Shown: positions 1-6,114, counted from the stretch's first letter. The stretch is 10,577 bases of DNA from an uncultured Bacteroidota bacterium (GCA_903920835.1 CAIXNQ010000090.1:1-10577), one strand, 5' to 3'. Translations and numbers: made by a program. Notes: generated from the sequence alone by a model not told the origin.

Positions 1-711
1 CAATTATTGCCTTATAATTATACTTTGGCGTTCAATAATCATCTAACGGGTGCTGCTTTGATGAATCCGTTTTTAATGAGAAACGAAGAGAATCCGTTGA
101 AAAATGATATTAGCGCAGATCAATATTATTGGGGAAATAGTTTTTTGATTAAACCCATTACTAGTCCAAATGTAAAGGAAATTCAGGTGCAATTTCCAAC
201 AGATTTTAGTGGCAATTGGTTTGATTTTTATACCGATAAAGAATACAAACGAAATTCCACCGAAACCGTGACTGTCAGCGAAGATCATATCCCTGTTTTT
301 GTAAATGGGGGAAGTTTTATTCCGATGATAAAAACGATTCAAAACACGAGCGAATACAGTTTAGATAATTTTGATTTGCATTATTATTTTGATTCATCTA
401 TGCCGCAATCTTTGAATGAACTTTATAATGATGACGGAACAACTCCTGAGGCGTATGAAAAAGGGGCGTATGAATTAATGAGTTTTGGAAGTACGATTTC
501 AAAAAATGTTTTGAAAATTAACTTCTATAATCAAGTGGGTAAAAAATATGATTCCAAAAGCAAAACGGTTAATCTAATTGTACATAATTTAACTCCAAAA
601 AGAATCTTTGTGAATGGTCAAGAACAGATTTATAAAACATTCCAAAACCCAATTAAAATTCCCGTTACTTGGGAAAAAGGTACTTATCCAGAAATTAAAA
701 TAGAATACTAA
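1..711 (+). CDS. GH31 family alpha-glucosidase, C-terminal part (5' end outside window)
   Basis: The reading frame is open from base 1, and the first residues QLLPYNYTLA match the GH31 stretch that follows the last barrel strands (usual form RYxLLPYLYTL). So this is a truncated gene and not one that starts near base 7. Visible parts are the end of the catalytic barrel (residues 1-55, with MNPF, DQYYWGNSFLIKPI), the proximal beta-sandwich (about 60-105, with GNWFDFYTDKEY and VFVNGGSFIPM), and a DUF5110-type distal beta-sandwich (about 120-205, with YNDDGTTPEAYEKG). The two catalytic aspartates lie upstream, out of view. GH31 enzymes of this shape hydrolyse terminal alpha-linked glucose or xylose. 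The GH13 amylase 3 bases downstream points to alpha-glucosidase acting on maltodextrins, probably in the periplasm. Alpha-xylosidase cannot be excluded from the C-terminal part alone. Confidence 0.9.
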   Translation, partial: QLLPYNYTLAFNNHLTGAALMNPFLMRNEENPLKNDISADQYYWGNSFLIKPITSPNVKEIQVQFPTDFSGNWFDFYTDKEYKRNSTETVTVSEDHIPVFVNGGSFIPMIKTIQNTSEYSLDNFDLHYYFDSSMPQSLNELYNDDGTTPEAYEKGAYELMSFGSTISKNVLKINFYNQVGKKYDSKSKTVNLIVHNLTPKRIFVNGQEQIYKTFQNPIKIPVTWEKGTYPEIKIEY

Positions 712-714
712 ATC

Positions 715-2370
715 ATGATAAAAAAATTAAGTTCACTCGTTTTATTTGCATTGTTAGTTTGCGGAAATGCTTATGCGCAGCAGAAAAAAGTGGTTGCTCC
801 AAAAACTCCTTTTGTTTGGGAAAATGCCAATGTGTATTTTCTTTTGACCGACAGATTCAACAATGGTGACAAAACCAACGACCACACTTTCAACAGAACT
901 AAAACTACTGGAAAATTGCGTGGTTTTGAAGGCGGCGATATTCGTGGTGTTATTCAAAAATTAGACGAAGGTTATTTTGACAAACTGGGTACAACCGTGA
1001 TTTGGATGACGCCTATTGTAGAACAAATTCACGATGGTGTTGACGAAGGAACTGGCTTGACTTATGGCTTTCATGGCTATTGGACCCGTGATTGGAGTTC
1101 GATAGACCCTAGTTTTGGAACCAAAAAAGACTTGGCTGAATTGGTTCAAAAAGCACATGCTAAAGGAATCCGAATTATGCTCGATGCCGTGATTAATCAC
1201 ACTGGGCCCGTCACTGCCGAAGATCCAGTCTATCCGAGTGATTGGGTGAGAACTTCGCCGAAATGTACGTATCAATCATATAACACTTACATTAACTGCA
1301 CGCTGGTTGAAAACCTTCCGGATGTAAAAACAGAAAGCAATGAAAACGTAGCACTTCCTCCTTTTTTAGTCGAAAAATGGAAAAAAGAAGGACGTTATGA
1401 AAAAGAAACGGCTTCGCTAGAGGCGTTTTTCAAGAAGACGGGCTATCCTCGTGCACCAAAATATTATATTATGAAATGGCTCTCGGATTATATCGCTAAC
1501 TACGGAATTGATGGTTACCGAGTAGATACGGCAAAGCACACTACAGAAGATGTTTGGGCAGATTTTAGTAAAGTTTGTGACCGGGCTTTTGCAGATTTTA
1601 AGAAAAATAACCCAAAGAAAGTACTGGATAACAATCCGTTTTTTATGGTGGGCGAAGTTTATGGCTACAACATTGGCGGAAAGAAATTCTATGATTTTGG
1701 CGACAAGAAAGTAAATTATTTTGAAAATGGATTTGCGGGATTAATCAATTTTGCATTCCCGAATGAAGCCAAAATGAGTTATGAAGAATTGTTTTCTAAA
1801 TATTCTAATATTTTGAACAATGACTTGAAAGGAAAAACGGTGATGAATTATGTTTCGTCTCACGATGACAGTAATCCGTTTGATAAAAAACGAGAAAAAC
1901 CTTTTGAAAGTGCCAACAAATTATTGTTAGCTCCAGGGATTTCGCAAACCTATTATGGTGACGAAAGTGCCCGCTCGCTTGACATTGAAGGCACTCAAGG
2001 CGATGCCACATTGCGTTCAAACATGAATTGGGAAGACCTTAAAACCAATTCAAAAACTAAAGAAATAGCAGTGCACTGGCAAAAACTGAGCAACTTTAGA
2101 AAAAACCATCCAGCAGTTGGGGCAGGAATCCATGCTCAAATTTCGAGTGCTCCTTATGTATTTAGTAGCACTTTCGATAACGGAAAATTGTCAGACAAAG
2201 TTGTTGTTGGTCTTGATTTGCCCAAAGGTTTAAAAGAAATTGCAGTGGGAACAATCTTTACAAACGGCACTAAAGTAAGAGATGCTTATTCTGGAACGAC
2301 TGCGGTTGTTAAGGAGGGGAGAATTCAGTTAACAACTGATTTTGAAGTGGTATTATTGGAAAAAAATTAA
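715..2370 (+). CDS. Exported GH13 alpha-amylase
   Basis: Hydrolyses alpha-1,4 links in starch or maltodextrin. All four GH13 signature regions are visible: DAVINH (157-162), GYRVDTAKH (267-275) with nucleophile D271, VGEVYGYN (312-319) with acid/base E314, and SSHDD (381-385) with H383 and the third carboxylate D384. GFHGYWTRDW (118-127) and the VDTAKH form resemble the MalS-like amylases (GH13_19), although subfamily cannot be fixed by eye. A signal peptide (about residues 1-21, cut after AYA) predicts export. C16 is preceded by V, so it is not a good lipobox. C184 and C195 could form a disulfide. The C-terminal 70 residues look like the usual Aamy_C beta-sandwich, and there is no type IX sorting domain, so a periplasmic location is likely. 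It follows the GH31 gene by 3 bases, in the same operon. No terminator is seen until 2787. Confidence 0.95.
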   Translation: MIKKLSSLVLFALLVCGNAYAQQKKVVAPKTPFVWENANVYFLLTDRFNNGDKTNDHTFNRTKTTGKLRGFEGGDIRGVIQKLDEGYFDKLGTTVIWMTPIVEQIHDGVDEGTGLTYGFHGYWTRDWSSIDPSFGTKKDLAELVQKAHAKGIRIMLDAVINHTGPVTAEDPVYPSDWVRTSPKCTYQSYNTYINCTLVENLPDVKTESNENVALPPFLVEKWKKEGRYEKETASLEAFFKKTGYPRAPKYYIMKWLSDYIANYGIDGYRVDTAKHTTEDVWADFSKVCDRAFADFKKNNPKKVLDNNPFFMVGEVYGYNIGGKKFYDFGDKKVNYFENGFAGLINFAFPNEAKMSYEELFSKYSNILNNDLKGKTVMNYVSSHDDSNPFDKKREKPFESANKLLLAPGISQTYYGDESARSLDIEGTQGDATLRSNMNWEDLKTNSKTKEIAVHWQKLSNFRKNHPAVGAGIHAQISSAPYVFSSTFDNGKLSDKVVVGLDLPKGLKEIAVGTIFTNGTKVRDAYSGTTAVVKEGRIQLTTDFEVVLLEKN

Positions 2371-2434
2371 GTTTTGAAGATGATTCCATTAAAGAAATGC
2401 TTTTCTGTTTTACTTAGAATAGTAAAGAACTAAA

Positions 2435-2551
2435 TTAAATATCTTGATTTTTTTTGAATGTGCTTTCCACACTTGGGGAAGAAAAATTGAAATTAGTCGG
2501 ACTATAAAATGCAGGAGCTGGTGCACTAATTGCAGGAGGTAGTGAACTCAT
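2435..2551 (-). other. Possible short Pro/Ser-rich frame at the array edge (doubtful gene)
   Basis: On the minus strand one frame stays open for 110 codons, from 2767 to the stop at 2435-2437, through the whole 21-bp array. It reads as heptads of the ISAPAPA / SAQPPA kind and ends in a non-repeat tail, FYSPTNFNFSSPSVESTF plus six residues. The only ATG in frame is at 2551 and gives 38 residues. No ribosome binding site or promoter is seen before it, and the frame begins directly after a stop, so it may be a broken gene or chance. The opposite strand is also open in one frame (2508-2768), which weakens the coding case. Confidence 0.15.
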
Positions 2552-2740
2552 TTCAGGAGGCTGTGAACTTTTTGCAGGAGCTGGTGCACTAATTGCAGGA
2601 GGCTGTGCACTTTTTGCAGGAGCTAGTGCACTTGTTGCAGTAGGTTTTTTACTGTTTGCAGGAAGTCGTGCACTGATTTCAGGAAGTCGTGCACTGTTTG
2701 CAGAAAGATGTGAACTTATTGCAGGAGGTTGTGCACTAAT
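2510..2740. repeat. Tandem array of eleven 21-bp units
   Basis: Eleven contiguous units of exactly 21 bp with no indels run from 2510 to 2740. On the + strand each starts TGCAGGAG or a near variant (TTCAGGAG, TGCAGAAA) and most have GTGCACT at unit positions 12-18. Positions 9-11 and 19-20 are the variable ones. Units 1 and 4 are identical, units 8 and 9 differ at only two bases, and unit 7 (2636-2656) is the most diverged. The array is in the 530-base gap between the amylase stop and the convergent minus-strand gene, so it should lie in the amylase 3' untranslated region. There are no spacers, so it is not CRISPR. Its function is unknown. Confidence 0.95.
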
Positions 2741-2786
2741 TAAAGGCGTGGCTGAAAAAACTTTTGTTTAGGTGTCAATATAATAA

Positions 2787-2825
2787 AAAACGATAGCTCT
2801 TTTTGATTATTAGAGCTATCGTTTT
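2787..2825. terminator. Bidirectional intrinsic terminator between convergent genes
   Basis: CGATAGCTCT (2791-2800) pairs perfectly with AGAGCTATCG (2812-2821) around an 11-base loop. The A-run before it and the T-run after it extend the stem by four A-T pairs and give U-tracts on both strands. It would end the + strand starch operon transcript, array included, and the minus-strand transcript of the 2901-3632 gene. An outer 8-bp inverted repeat, TGTCAATA (2773-2780) and TATTGACA (2837-2844), frames the hairpin. Confidence 0.9.
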
Positions 2826-2900
2826 GTTGTTTATTGTATTGACAAGTAGGAATTGATTTATTGAATTTCTTGGATTTATTTTAATTTGAAAGGTGTATTT

Positions 2901-3632
2901 TTATTTTACTTTTTTGAAACTGATTCCTTTTATTTGCTCAAATTCTGGACTTGTCGCTTTGAAAACTGATTTGATGTATTTTTTTATTTGAGCTGCTACA
3001 TCTGTAAGCCCTGTGTTTTCGTCATAGAGGGTTTTGTTGCGCGCAATTCGGGCGTTGCTAACGTTCGTATAAGCAGATACAACGGCTTTGTTTTTAAGTT
3101 TTAGTGCCGTAAGTTTAGCATTTAAAGTTGTTACTTTGAGTTCGTTTTCGTTTGGAGCATAACTTGGCTCGGTTTGAATAATTGCGATTAATCCTTCGAA
3201 GTGTTCTATTATTAGATCAAAAGATCTTTGACTGGAGCTTATTGTTTTTGGGGCAGATTGATCTGAACTGACTGGTTTTTCTTCTATTGGTGTGGCTCTT
3301 TTTCCTTGAATTTTACGCAATAATGTTTTTGCATTTTTGATTTTTTGAGGAGCAGCATCGGTAACTTCGAGTGCGTTAAAGATTCTTGATGACAAGCTAC
3401 TTATTGTTTGAAACTCTATGCTTCTTTCGTTGACTGCGTTGTTATATAAAGTGTTTTTCGTGATTACGTCACTAAGTCTTGACTGCGAAAGGGTGATTAG
3501 TGCGTTGAGTTGCGGAAGTTTTAGGATTGTTTTTGAAGGGTTGTAGGAGGTTCCAAAACCCATTACGAAATCTGTTAGACTAACGAAGTTAGCTACGTTT
3601 TTTGCGTGACCTGTTTCTGATGTTGAAGCCAT
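2901..3632 (-). CDS. Flavobacterial conserved protein of unknown function
   Basis: A 243-residue protein with no signal peptide, no membrane segment, and no cysteine or tryptophan, so probably cytoplasmic. Two mostly helical halves are joined by a polar Ser/Pro/Lys linker (about 112-135). The second half has recognisable stretches: ISSSQRSFD (131-139), PSYAPNENELKV (156-167), NARIARNKTLYDENTGL (193-209), and a YIKSVFKATSPEFEQIKGI tail (219-237). This resembles a family I recall as widespread hypothetical proteins in Flavobacterium; I know of no assigned function and infer none. The ATG at 3632 is preceded by an A-rich stretch and by a good TAnnTTTG promoter (3675-3704). It converges on the starch operon, with a shared terminator and the 21-bp array just past it. 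Confidence 0.85.
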   Translation of the reverse strand: MASTSETGHAKNVANFVSLTDFVMGFGTSYNPSKTILKLPQLNALITLSQSRLSDVITKNTLYNNAVNERSIEFQTISSLSSRIFNALEVTDAAPQKIKNAKTLLRKIQGKRATPIEEKPVSSDQSAPKTISSSQRSFDLIIEHFEGLIAIIQTEPSYAPNENELKVTTLNAKLTALKLKNKAVVSAYTNVSNARIARNKTLYDENTGLTDVAAQIKKYIKSVFKATSPEFEQIKGISFKKVK

Positions 3633-3674
3633 AATATTTTTTTTATTGGGTTAATTAATAATTTAATTGTGATT

Positions 3675-3704
3675 CAAAAATAAAGTTTTTTTATAAAACG
3701 CCAA
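3675..3704 (-). promoter_or_regulatory. Bacteroidetes-type promoter for the 2901-3632 gene
   Basis: Read on the minus strand, TATTTTTG (3682 down to 3675) matches the -7 consensus TAnnTTTG. A TTG (3704-3702) lies 19 bases upstream at the -33 position. Transcription would start near 3668, leaving a leader of about 35 bases before the ATG at 3632. Confidence 0.6.
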
Positions 3705-3784
3705 AAAAAAATTAAATATTTTTAATGTTAGGAATTATTTTTTAACAGATTTGGTTTTTGTGAGGTTGTGGAACGGTTTTTTTA

Positions 3785-3792
3785 TATATTTG
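3785..3792 (+). promoter_or_regulatory. -7 promoter element for the 3819-4412 gene
   Basis: TATATTTG matches TAnnTTTG, with a TTG at 3766-3768 about 16 bases upstream, slightly short of the usual 17-20. The inferred start of transcription near 3799 lies downstream of the GTG at 3768, so it supports the ATG at 3819 as the real start codon. Confidence 0.45.
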
Positions 3793-3818
3793 GGAGGTGG
3801 TTTATAAATAGAATTATT

Positions 3819-4412
3819 ATGCGGAAATTAATTTTATCTAAAATATTTAGAATTTTAATGTTGATATTATCTATTTCTGTTTATGGACAAAACATAGACA
3901 TTGGAAAAGAATGTAGAGCCATTCAATTTGTAAATAAAGATTCAATAAATAGTATCTCTAAACTAACTCCAATTTACAATAAGAGAGGATTTTTATTGGT
4001 TACAAATGGAGTTTATGATTTTATTATTGATGGAAAAAAATATTTTCAATCAATTGTTTTGAGAATTGAAAATGATAGATTTTATATTTCAAAAAATTGG
4101 GAATCAAAAACTGAAAATGAGATAATTTCAGATACAGTTGAAGTTTCAATCAATCAAGAAATAAGAATTAGAACTGTTTCTATAGATAAAGGTATTGGGA
4201 ATATTCCATCAAGAACTAATCCCAAAATTTACAAGGTGTCAATTATTAAATCAGACTTTTGTCGATTTAAAAATGTAGAAATATTAAGTAAAGGGATTAA
4301 ATATTTTGGACATTATTATTTTACTGAAATAGGAATAAAAAAGATACTAATTTTAGACCAAAAAGCTTTATTATGTGAAGAAAATGGAGAATTTATATTG
4401 AGAAGAAGTTAA
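3819..4412 (+). CDS. Exported protein of unknown function
   Basis: A 197-residue protein that I do not recognise. From the ATG at 3819 it begins with a classic signal peptide: basic MRK, hydrophobic core ILMLILSISV, and a likely cut near YGQ (about residue 23-24). It should therefore be periplasmic or surface-exposed. The mature part is rich in Ile, Lys and Asn, with alternating hydrophobic stretches that suggest beta structure and no second membrane span. The frame also continues upstream to a GTG at 3768, but that would put 17 residues before the signal peptide and lies before the predicted promoter, so the shorter form is preferred. The gene is visibly more AT-rich than the flanking metabolic genes and has no functional neighbours, so recent acquisition is possible. 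Confidence 0.7.
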   Translation: MRKLILSKIFRILMLILSISVYGQNIDIGKECRAIQFVNKDSINSISKLTPIYNKRGFLLVTNGVYDFIIDGKKYFQSIVLRIENDRFYISKNWESKTENEIISDTVEVSINQEIRIRTVSIDKGIGNIPSRTNPKIYKVSIIKSDFCRFKNVEILSKGIKYFGHYYFTEIGIKKILILDQKALLCEENGEFILRRS

Positions 4413-4545
4413 ATTCTAACTAATATTTTTTTCTAAGAACTTAAATAAAATTGGAATAACAAACTTTATGTAAGAATAAATTAAAGAAGTTGAGCGATAG
4501 TAAATTTATTTTCTTTGAGAATTTCATTAATTAAAAACCAAATGG

Positions 4546-4562
4546 TAGTGATTTATTTTGAA
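4546..4562. repeat. 17-bp direct repeat, left copy (flanks toxin-antitoxin module)
   Basis: TAGTGATTTATTTTGAA here is identical to 5105-5121, where it encodes the last residues and stop (SDLF-stop) of the toxin. The left copy lies in noncoding DNA about 70 bases before the antitoxin start. The bases on either side do not match, so the repeat is exactly this long. Confidence 0.85.
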
Positions 4563-4608
4563 AAAAATAATGAAACCAAAATACGAGCTAAGATTAAAAT
4601 TCATTTTG

Positions 4609-4616
4609 TATTTTTG
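4609..4616 (+). promoter_or_regulatory. -7 promoter element of the toxin-antitoxin operon
   Basis: TATTTTTG matches TAnnTTTG 16 bases before the ATG at 4633. No clear TTG is seen at the expected -33 distance. The position implies a very short leader and rules out the in-frame TTG start at 4558. Type II modules are usually autorepressed at such a site, but no clear operator palindrome was found. Confidence 0.5.
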
Positions 4617-4632
4617 TGTTTTAAAAATTGAA

Positions 4633-4848
4633 ATGATGACAAACATAGCTTTAAAAATAAACGAACGAACCAAATCTGGAAAAACACTTCTTTCATTGAT
4701 TAAATCGTTTACTGATAAAAACAATGGAGTTGAAATATATGATATTCCAAATTTTGAAACAGTAAAAGCAATGTATGATGCTGAAAACAAAATAAAAACT
4801 ACTAAATCAAAAAACTCAAAAGATCTATTTAATAAATTAGGTATTTAA
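4633..4848 (+). CDS. Antitoxin of a YafQ-type toxin-antitoxin module
   Basis: A 71-residue protein (MMTNIALKINERTKSGK at the start), small, charged and lysine-rich. It lies immediately before a toxin gene and overlaps it by one base (TAATG), the usual antitoxin-first arrangement. The N-terminal ALKINERTKSGKTLLSLIKSF could be the dimerising and DNA-binding part. The Lys/Asn-rich C-terminal half, ending DLFNKLGI, would be the flexible part that covers the toxin. It does not look like a typical DinJ ribbon-helix-helix protein by eye, so the family is left open. The frame extends back to a TTG at 4558, but the promoter element at 4609-4616 would then lie inside the gene, so ATG 4633 (or the adjacent ATG 4636) is preferred. 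Confidence 0.75.
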   Translation: MMTNIALKINERTKSGKTLLSLIKSFTDKNNGVEIYDIPNFETVKAMYDAENKIKTTKSKNSKDLFNKLGI

Positions 4849-5120
4849 TGTACTCTTTGGTTTATACTTCAAGATTTAAGAAAGATATTAGGCTTTGCAA
4901 AAAAAGGAATTATAATTTTTCTGAACTCAAATTAGTAATCGAAATACTTGAAATCACAGGCAAACTTCCTGAAAAATATAAACCACATACATTAAGCGGT
5001 AACTTTTCAAAACACTGGGAGTGTCATATAAAACCAGATTGGTTGCTAATTTGGTTACAAAATAATGATAGTAAAGAAATAACCCTAGTAAGAACAGGAA
5101 CACATAGTGATTTATTTTGA
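4848..5120 (+). CDS. YafQ-family mRNA interferase toxin (RelE superfamily)
   Basis: A 90-residue protein, close to the 92 of E. coli YafQ. Lining it up by eye with YafQ, the known key residues are all kept: H47 (in PHTLSG; YafQ H50), H60, D64 and W65 (in CHIKPDW; H63, D67, W68), and R82, H86 and F90 (in RTGTHSDLF; R83, H87, F91). It should therefore be an active ribosome-dependent endoribonuclease that cuts mRNA in the A site, kept silent by the antitoxin encoded upstream. Translation is coupled through the one-base overlap. A hairpin terminator follows 16 bases after the stop. The last codons are part of a 17-bp sequence repeated at 4546-4562. Confidence 0.92.
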   Translation: MYSLVYTSRFKKDIRLCKKRNYNFSELKLVIEILEITGKLPEKYKPHTLSGNFSKHWECHIKPDWLLIWLQNNDSKEITLVRTGTHSDLF

Positions 5121-5121
5121 A
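5105..5121. repeat. 17-bp direct repeat, right copy (3' end of toxin gene)
   Basis: Same 17 bases as 4546-4562, at a distance of 559 bases. Here it spans the final codons and stop of the toxin gene. Confidence 0.85.
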
Positions 5122-5136
5122 TATGTGATTTTCAAT

Positions 5137-5176
5137 AAAAAAACCATCAAAAGCACTTTGATGGTTTTTGTTTTTT
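5137..5176. terminator. Bidirectional intrinsic terminator
   Basis: AAACCATCAAA (5141-5151) pairs with TTTGATGGTTT (5157-5167) around the 5-base loop AGCAC. On the + strand a TTTTTGTTTTTT tract follows. On the minus strand the A-run at 5137-5143 gives an equally good U-tract. It would end the toxin-antitoxin transcript and, from the other side, that of the 5404-6042 gene. Confidence 0.9.
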
Positions 5177-5205
5177 AGGCAAAAAATTGTTCAGAATGGT
5201 TAAAA

Positions 5206-5280
5206 CTATAAACTTTTTTCAAATAAACCAAGTGTTCCGCCTACCCAATCTTTGTCCATGTTGCATTTAACGCCAATCAT
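5206..5280 (-). other. Possible decayed gene fragment
   Basis: A minus-strand frame in the 3' region of the beta-barrel gene reads NGLMIGVKCNMDKDWVGG and ends LGLFEKSL-stop. It looks protein-like (balanced charged and hydrophobic residues, WVGGTLGLF), but the ATG at 5280 gives only 24 residues. The same frame remains open upstream to about 5370 without another good start. There is no ribosome binding site or promoter. It may be the remnant 3' end of a lost gene, or part of the 3' untranslated region of the 5404-6042 transcript. I do not recognise it. Confidence 0.2.
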
Positions 5281-5403
5281 TAAACCATTAATCAAAATCT
5301 CCAATTTCGTTAAAGCGATAAAATTTATCTGAATTTTACAACTGTGGTTTAATAACTTCAATATAAAACAATTTTTTCAAAAGTTAAGAACCGAATTTAG
5401 ATA

Positions 5404-6042
5404 TTATTTCAACAAGAAATTAAGCCCAACGTTAAAAGCACCTCTATTGTTGGTCAAGTTGGTGCCGTCAGTGGTTTTAGCGATATTTGAAATTCCACCT
5501 TGATAATCATATTCAAGCATCAGTTTCATTTGATCAGACAGTGGGAATTTTACCCCAACATTAAGTGCAAGTCCAAAATCAGAACTGTTAAATTCTTTGG
5601 ATAAATCGTTATTTAGTCTTGTGTCTCTTGCGCTACTAAGAAATCCTTGATAAAAACCAAAACTGAGATACCAATTTCTGTCGGCTCCAAAATGCCAATT
5701 AGCCATCACGGGAATAGTAATATAATTAATTTCAAAGTCGGTTCTATAAGTATAGCTAGTTCCGTCACCATAATAATTATATAGTGTCAGCGTGCTGTTA
5801 TTAAATCCTTTTCGGTCATAAATTATTTTTGCTTTTAAGCCCCATGATTTAGAGAAATAATATTCAGCAGTAGCTCCCAAATTGAAAGTTCTTCTATAAT
5901 CAGATGAATTTCCTTTATTGTCAACAACTCTTGATGAATTGTAGCCTAGTTGAAAACCCATTTCGATATTGTCTTTCTTTTGTGCAAATATGTTTATTGT
6001 CACACAAAACATTACTAAAACGACTAGTTTAATTGATTTCAT
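5404..6042 (-). CDS. Outer membrane beta-barrel protein (PorT/OmpA-like barrel domain)
   Basis: A 212-residue protein with a clear signal peptide (MKSIKLVVLVMFCVTINIFA, cut before Q21). The mature part is a run of alternating amphipathic strands with aromatic and glycine residues, such as EMGFQLGYNSSRV, FNLGATAEYYFSKSWGLKAK, ITIPVMANWHFGADRNWYLSFG, FGLALNVGVKFPL and the final AFNVGLNFLLK. The size fits an 8-strand barrel of the OMP_b-brl type common in Bacteroidetes. Such proteins sit in the outer membrane, and their individual roles are mostly unknown. No extra domain is visible. It has its own likely promoter in the 72-base gap after the threonine aldolase gene, and transcription may end at the hairpin near 5170. 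Confidence 0.85.
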   Translation of the reverse strand: MKSIKLVVLVMFCVTINIFAQKKDNIEMGFQLGYNSSRVVDNKGNSSDYRRTFNLGATAEYYFSKSWGLKAKIIYDRKGFNNSTLTLYNYYGDGTSYTYRTDFEINYITIPVMANWHFGADRNWYLSFGFYQGFLSSARDTRLNNDLSKEFNSSDFGLALNVGVKFPLSDQMKLMLEYDYQGGISNIAKTTDGTNLTNNRGAFNVGLNFLLK

Positions 6043-6079
6043 AATCTTTGTTTTTGGGTTAGAATTAATTTTAATTAAG

Positions 6080-6087
6080 CAAATCTA
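6080..6087 (-). promoter_or_regulatory. -7 promoter element for the beta-barrel gene
   Basis: On the minus strand TAGATTTG (6087 down to 6080) fits TAnnTTTG and lies 37 bases before the ATG at 6042. No TTG is found at the -33 distance, so the gene may also be read through from the threonine aldolase gene. Confidence 0.4.
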
Positions 6088-6114
6088 TAATTTTTAAGCA
6101 GAAAAAAAAATAAT

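Noticed and set aside
73..342. Minus-strand frame of 89 codons inside the GH31 gene
   Set aside because: Shadow frame opposite conserved GH31 sequence.
961..1275. Minus-strand frame of 104 codons inside the amylase gene
   Set aside because: Shadow of a well-supported GH13 gene; the product has no family features.
715..2370. Amylase as a surface lipoprotein or type IX cargo
   Set aside because: The cysteine at 16 is not in a lipobox, and the C-terminus ends with the normal GH13 beta-sandwich without a sorting domain.
2510..2740. CRISPR array
   Set aside because: Units are contiguous 21-bp repeats without unique spacers, and no cas genes are near.
3768..3818. GTG start for the exported protein
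   Set aside because: It lies upstream of the likely promoter and would bury the signal peptide 17 residues inside.
4413..4545. Degenerate older toxin gene upstream of the antitoxin
   Set aside because: Apart from the 17-bp repeat and a weak GATAGTAAA match at 4496-4504, no frame aligns with the toxin; kept only as one explanation of the direct repeat.
4558..4632. Longer N-terminus for the antitoxin from the TTG at 4558
   Set aside because: A promoter element lies at 4609-4616, and the extra residues look like translated noncoding AT-rich DNA.
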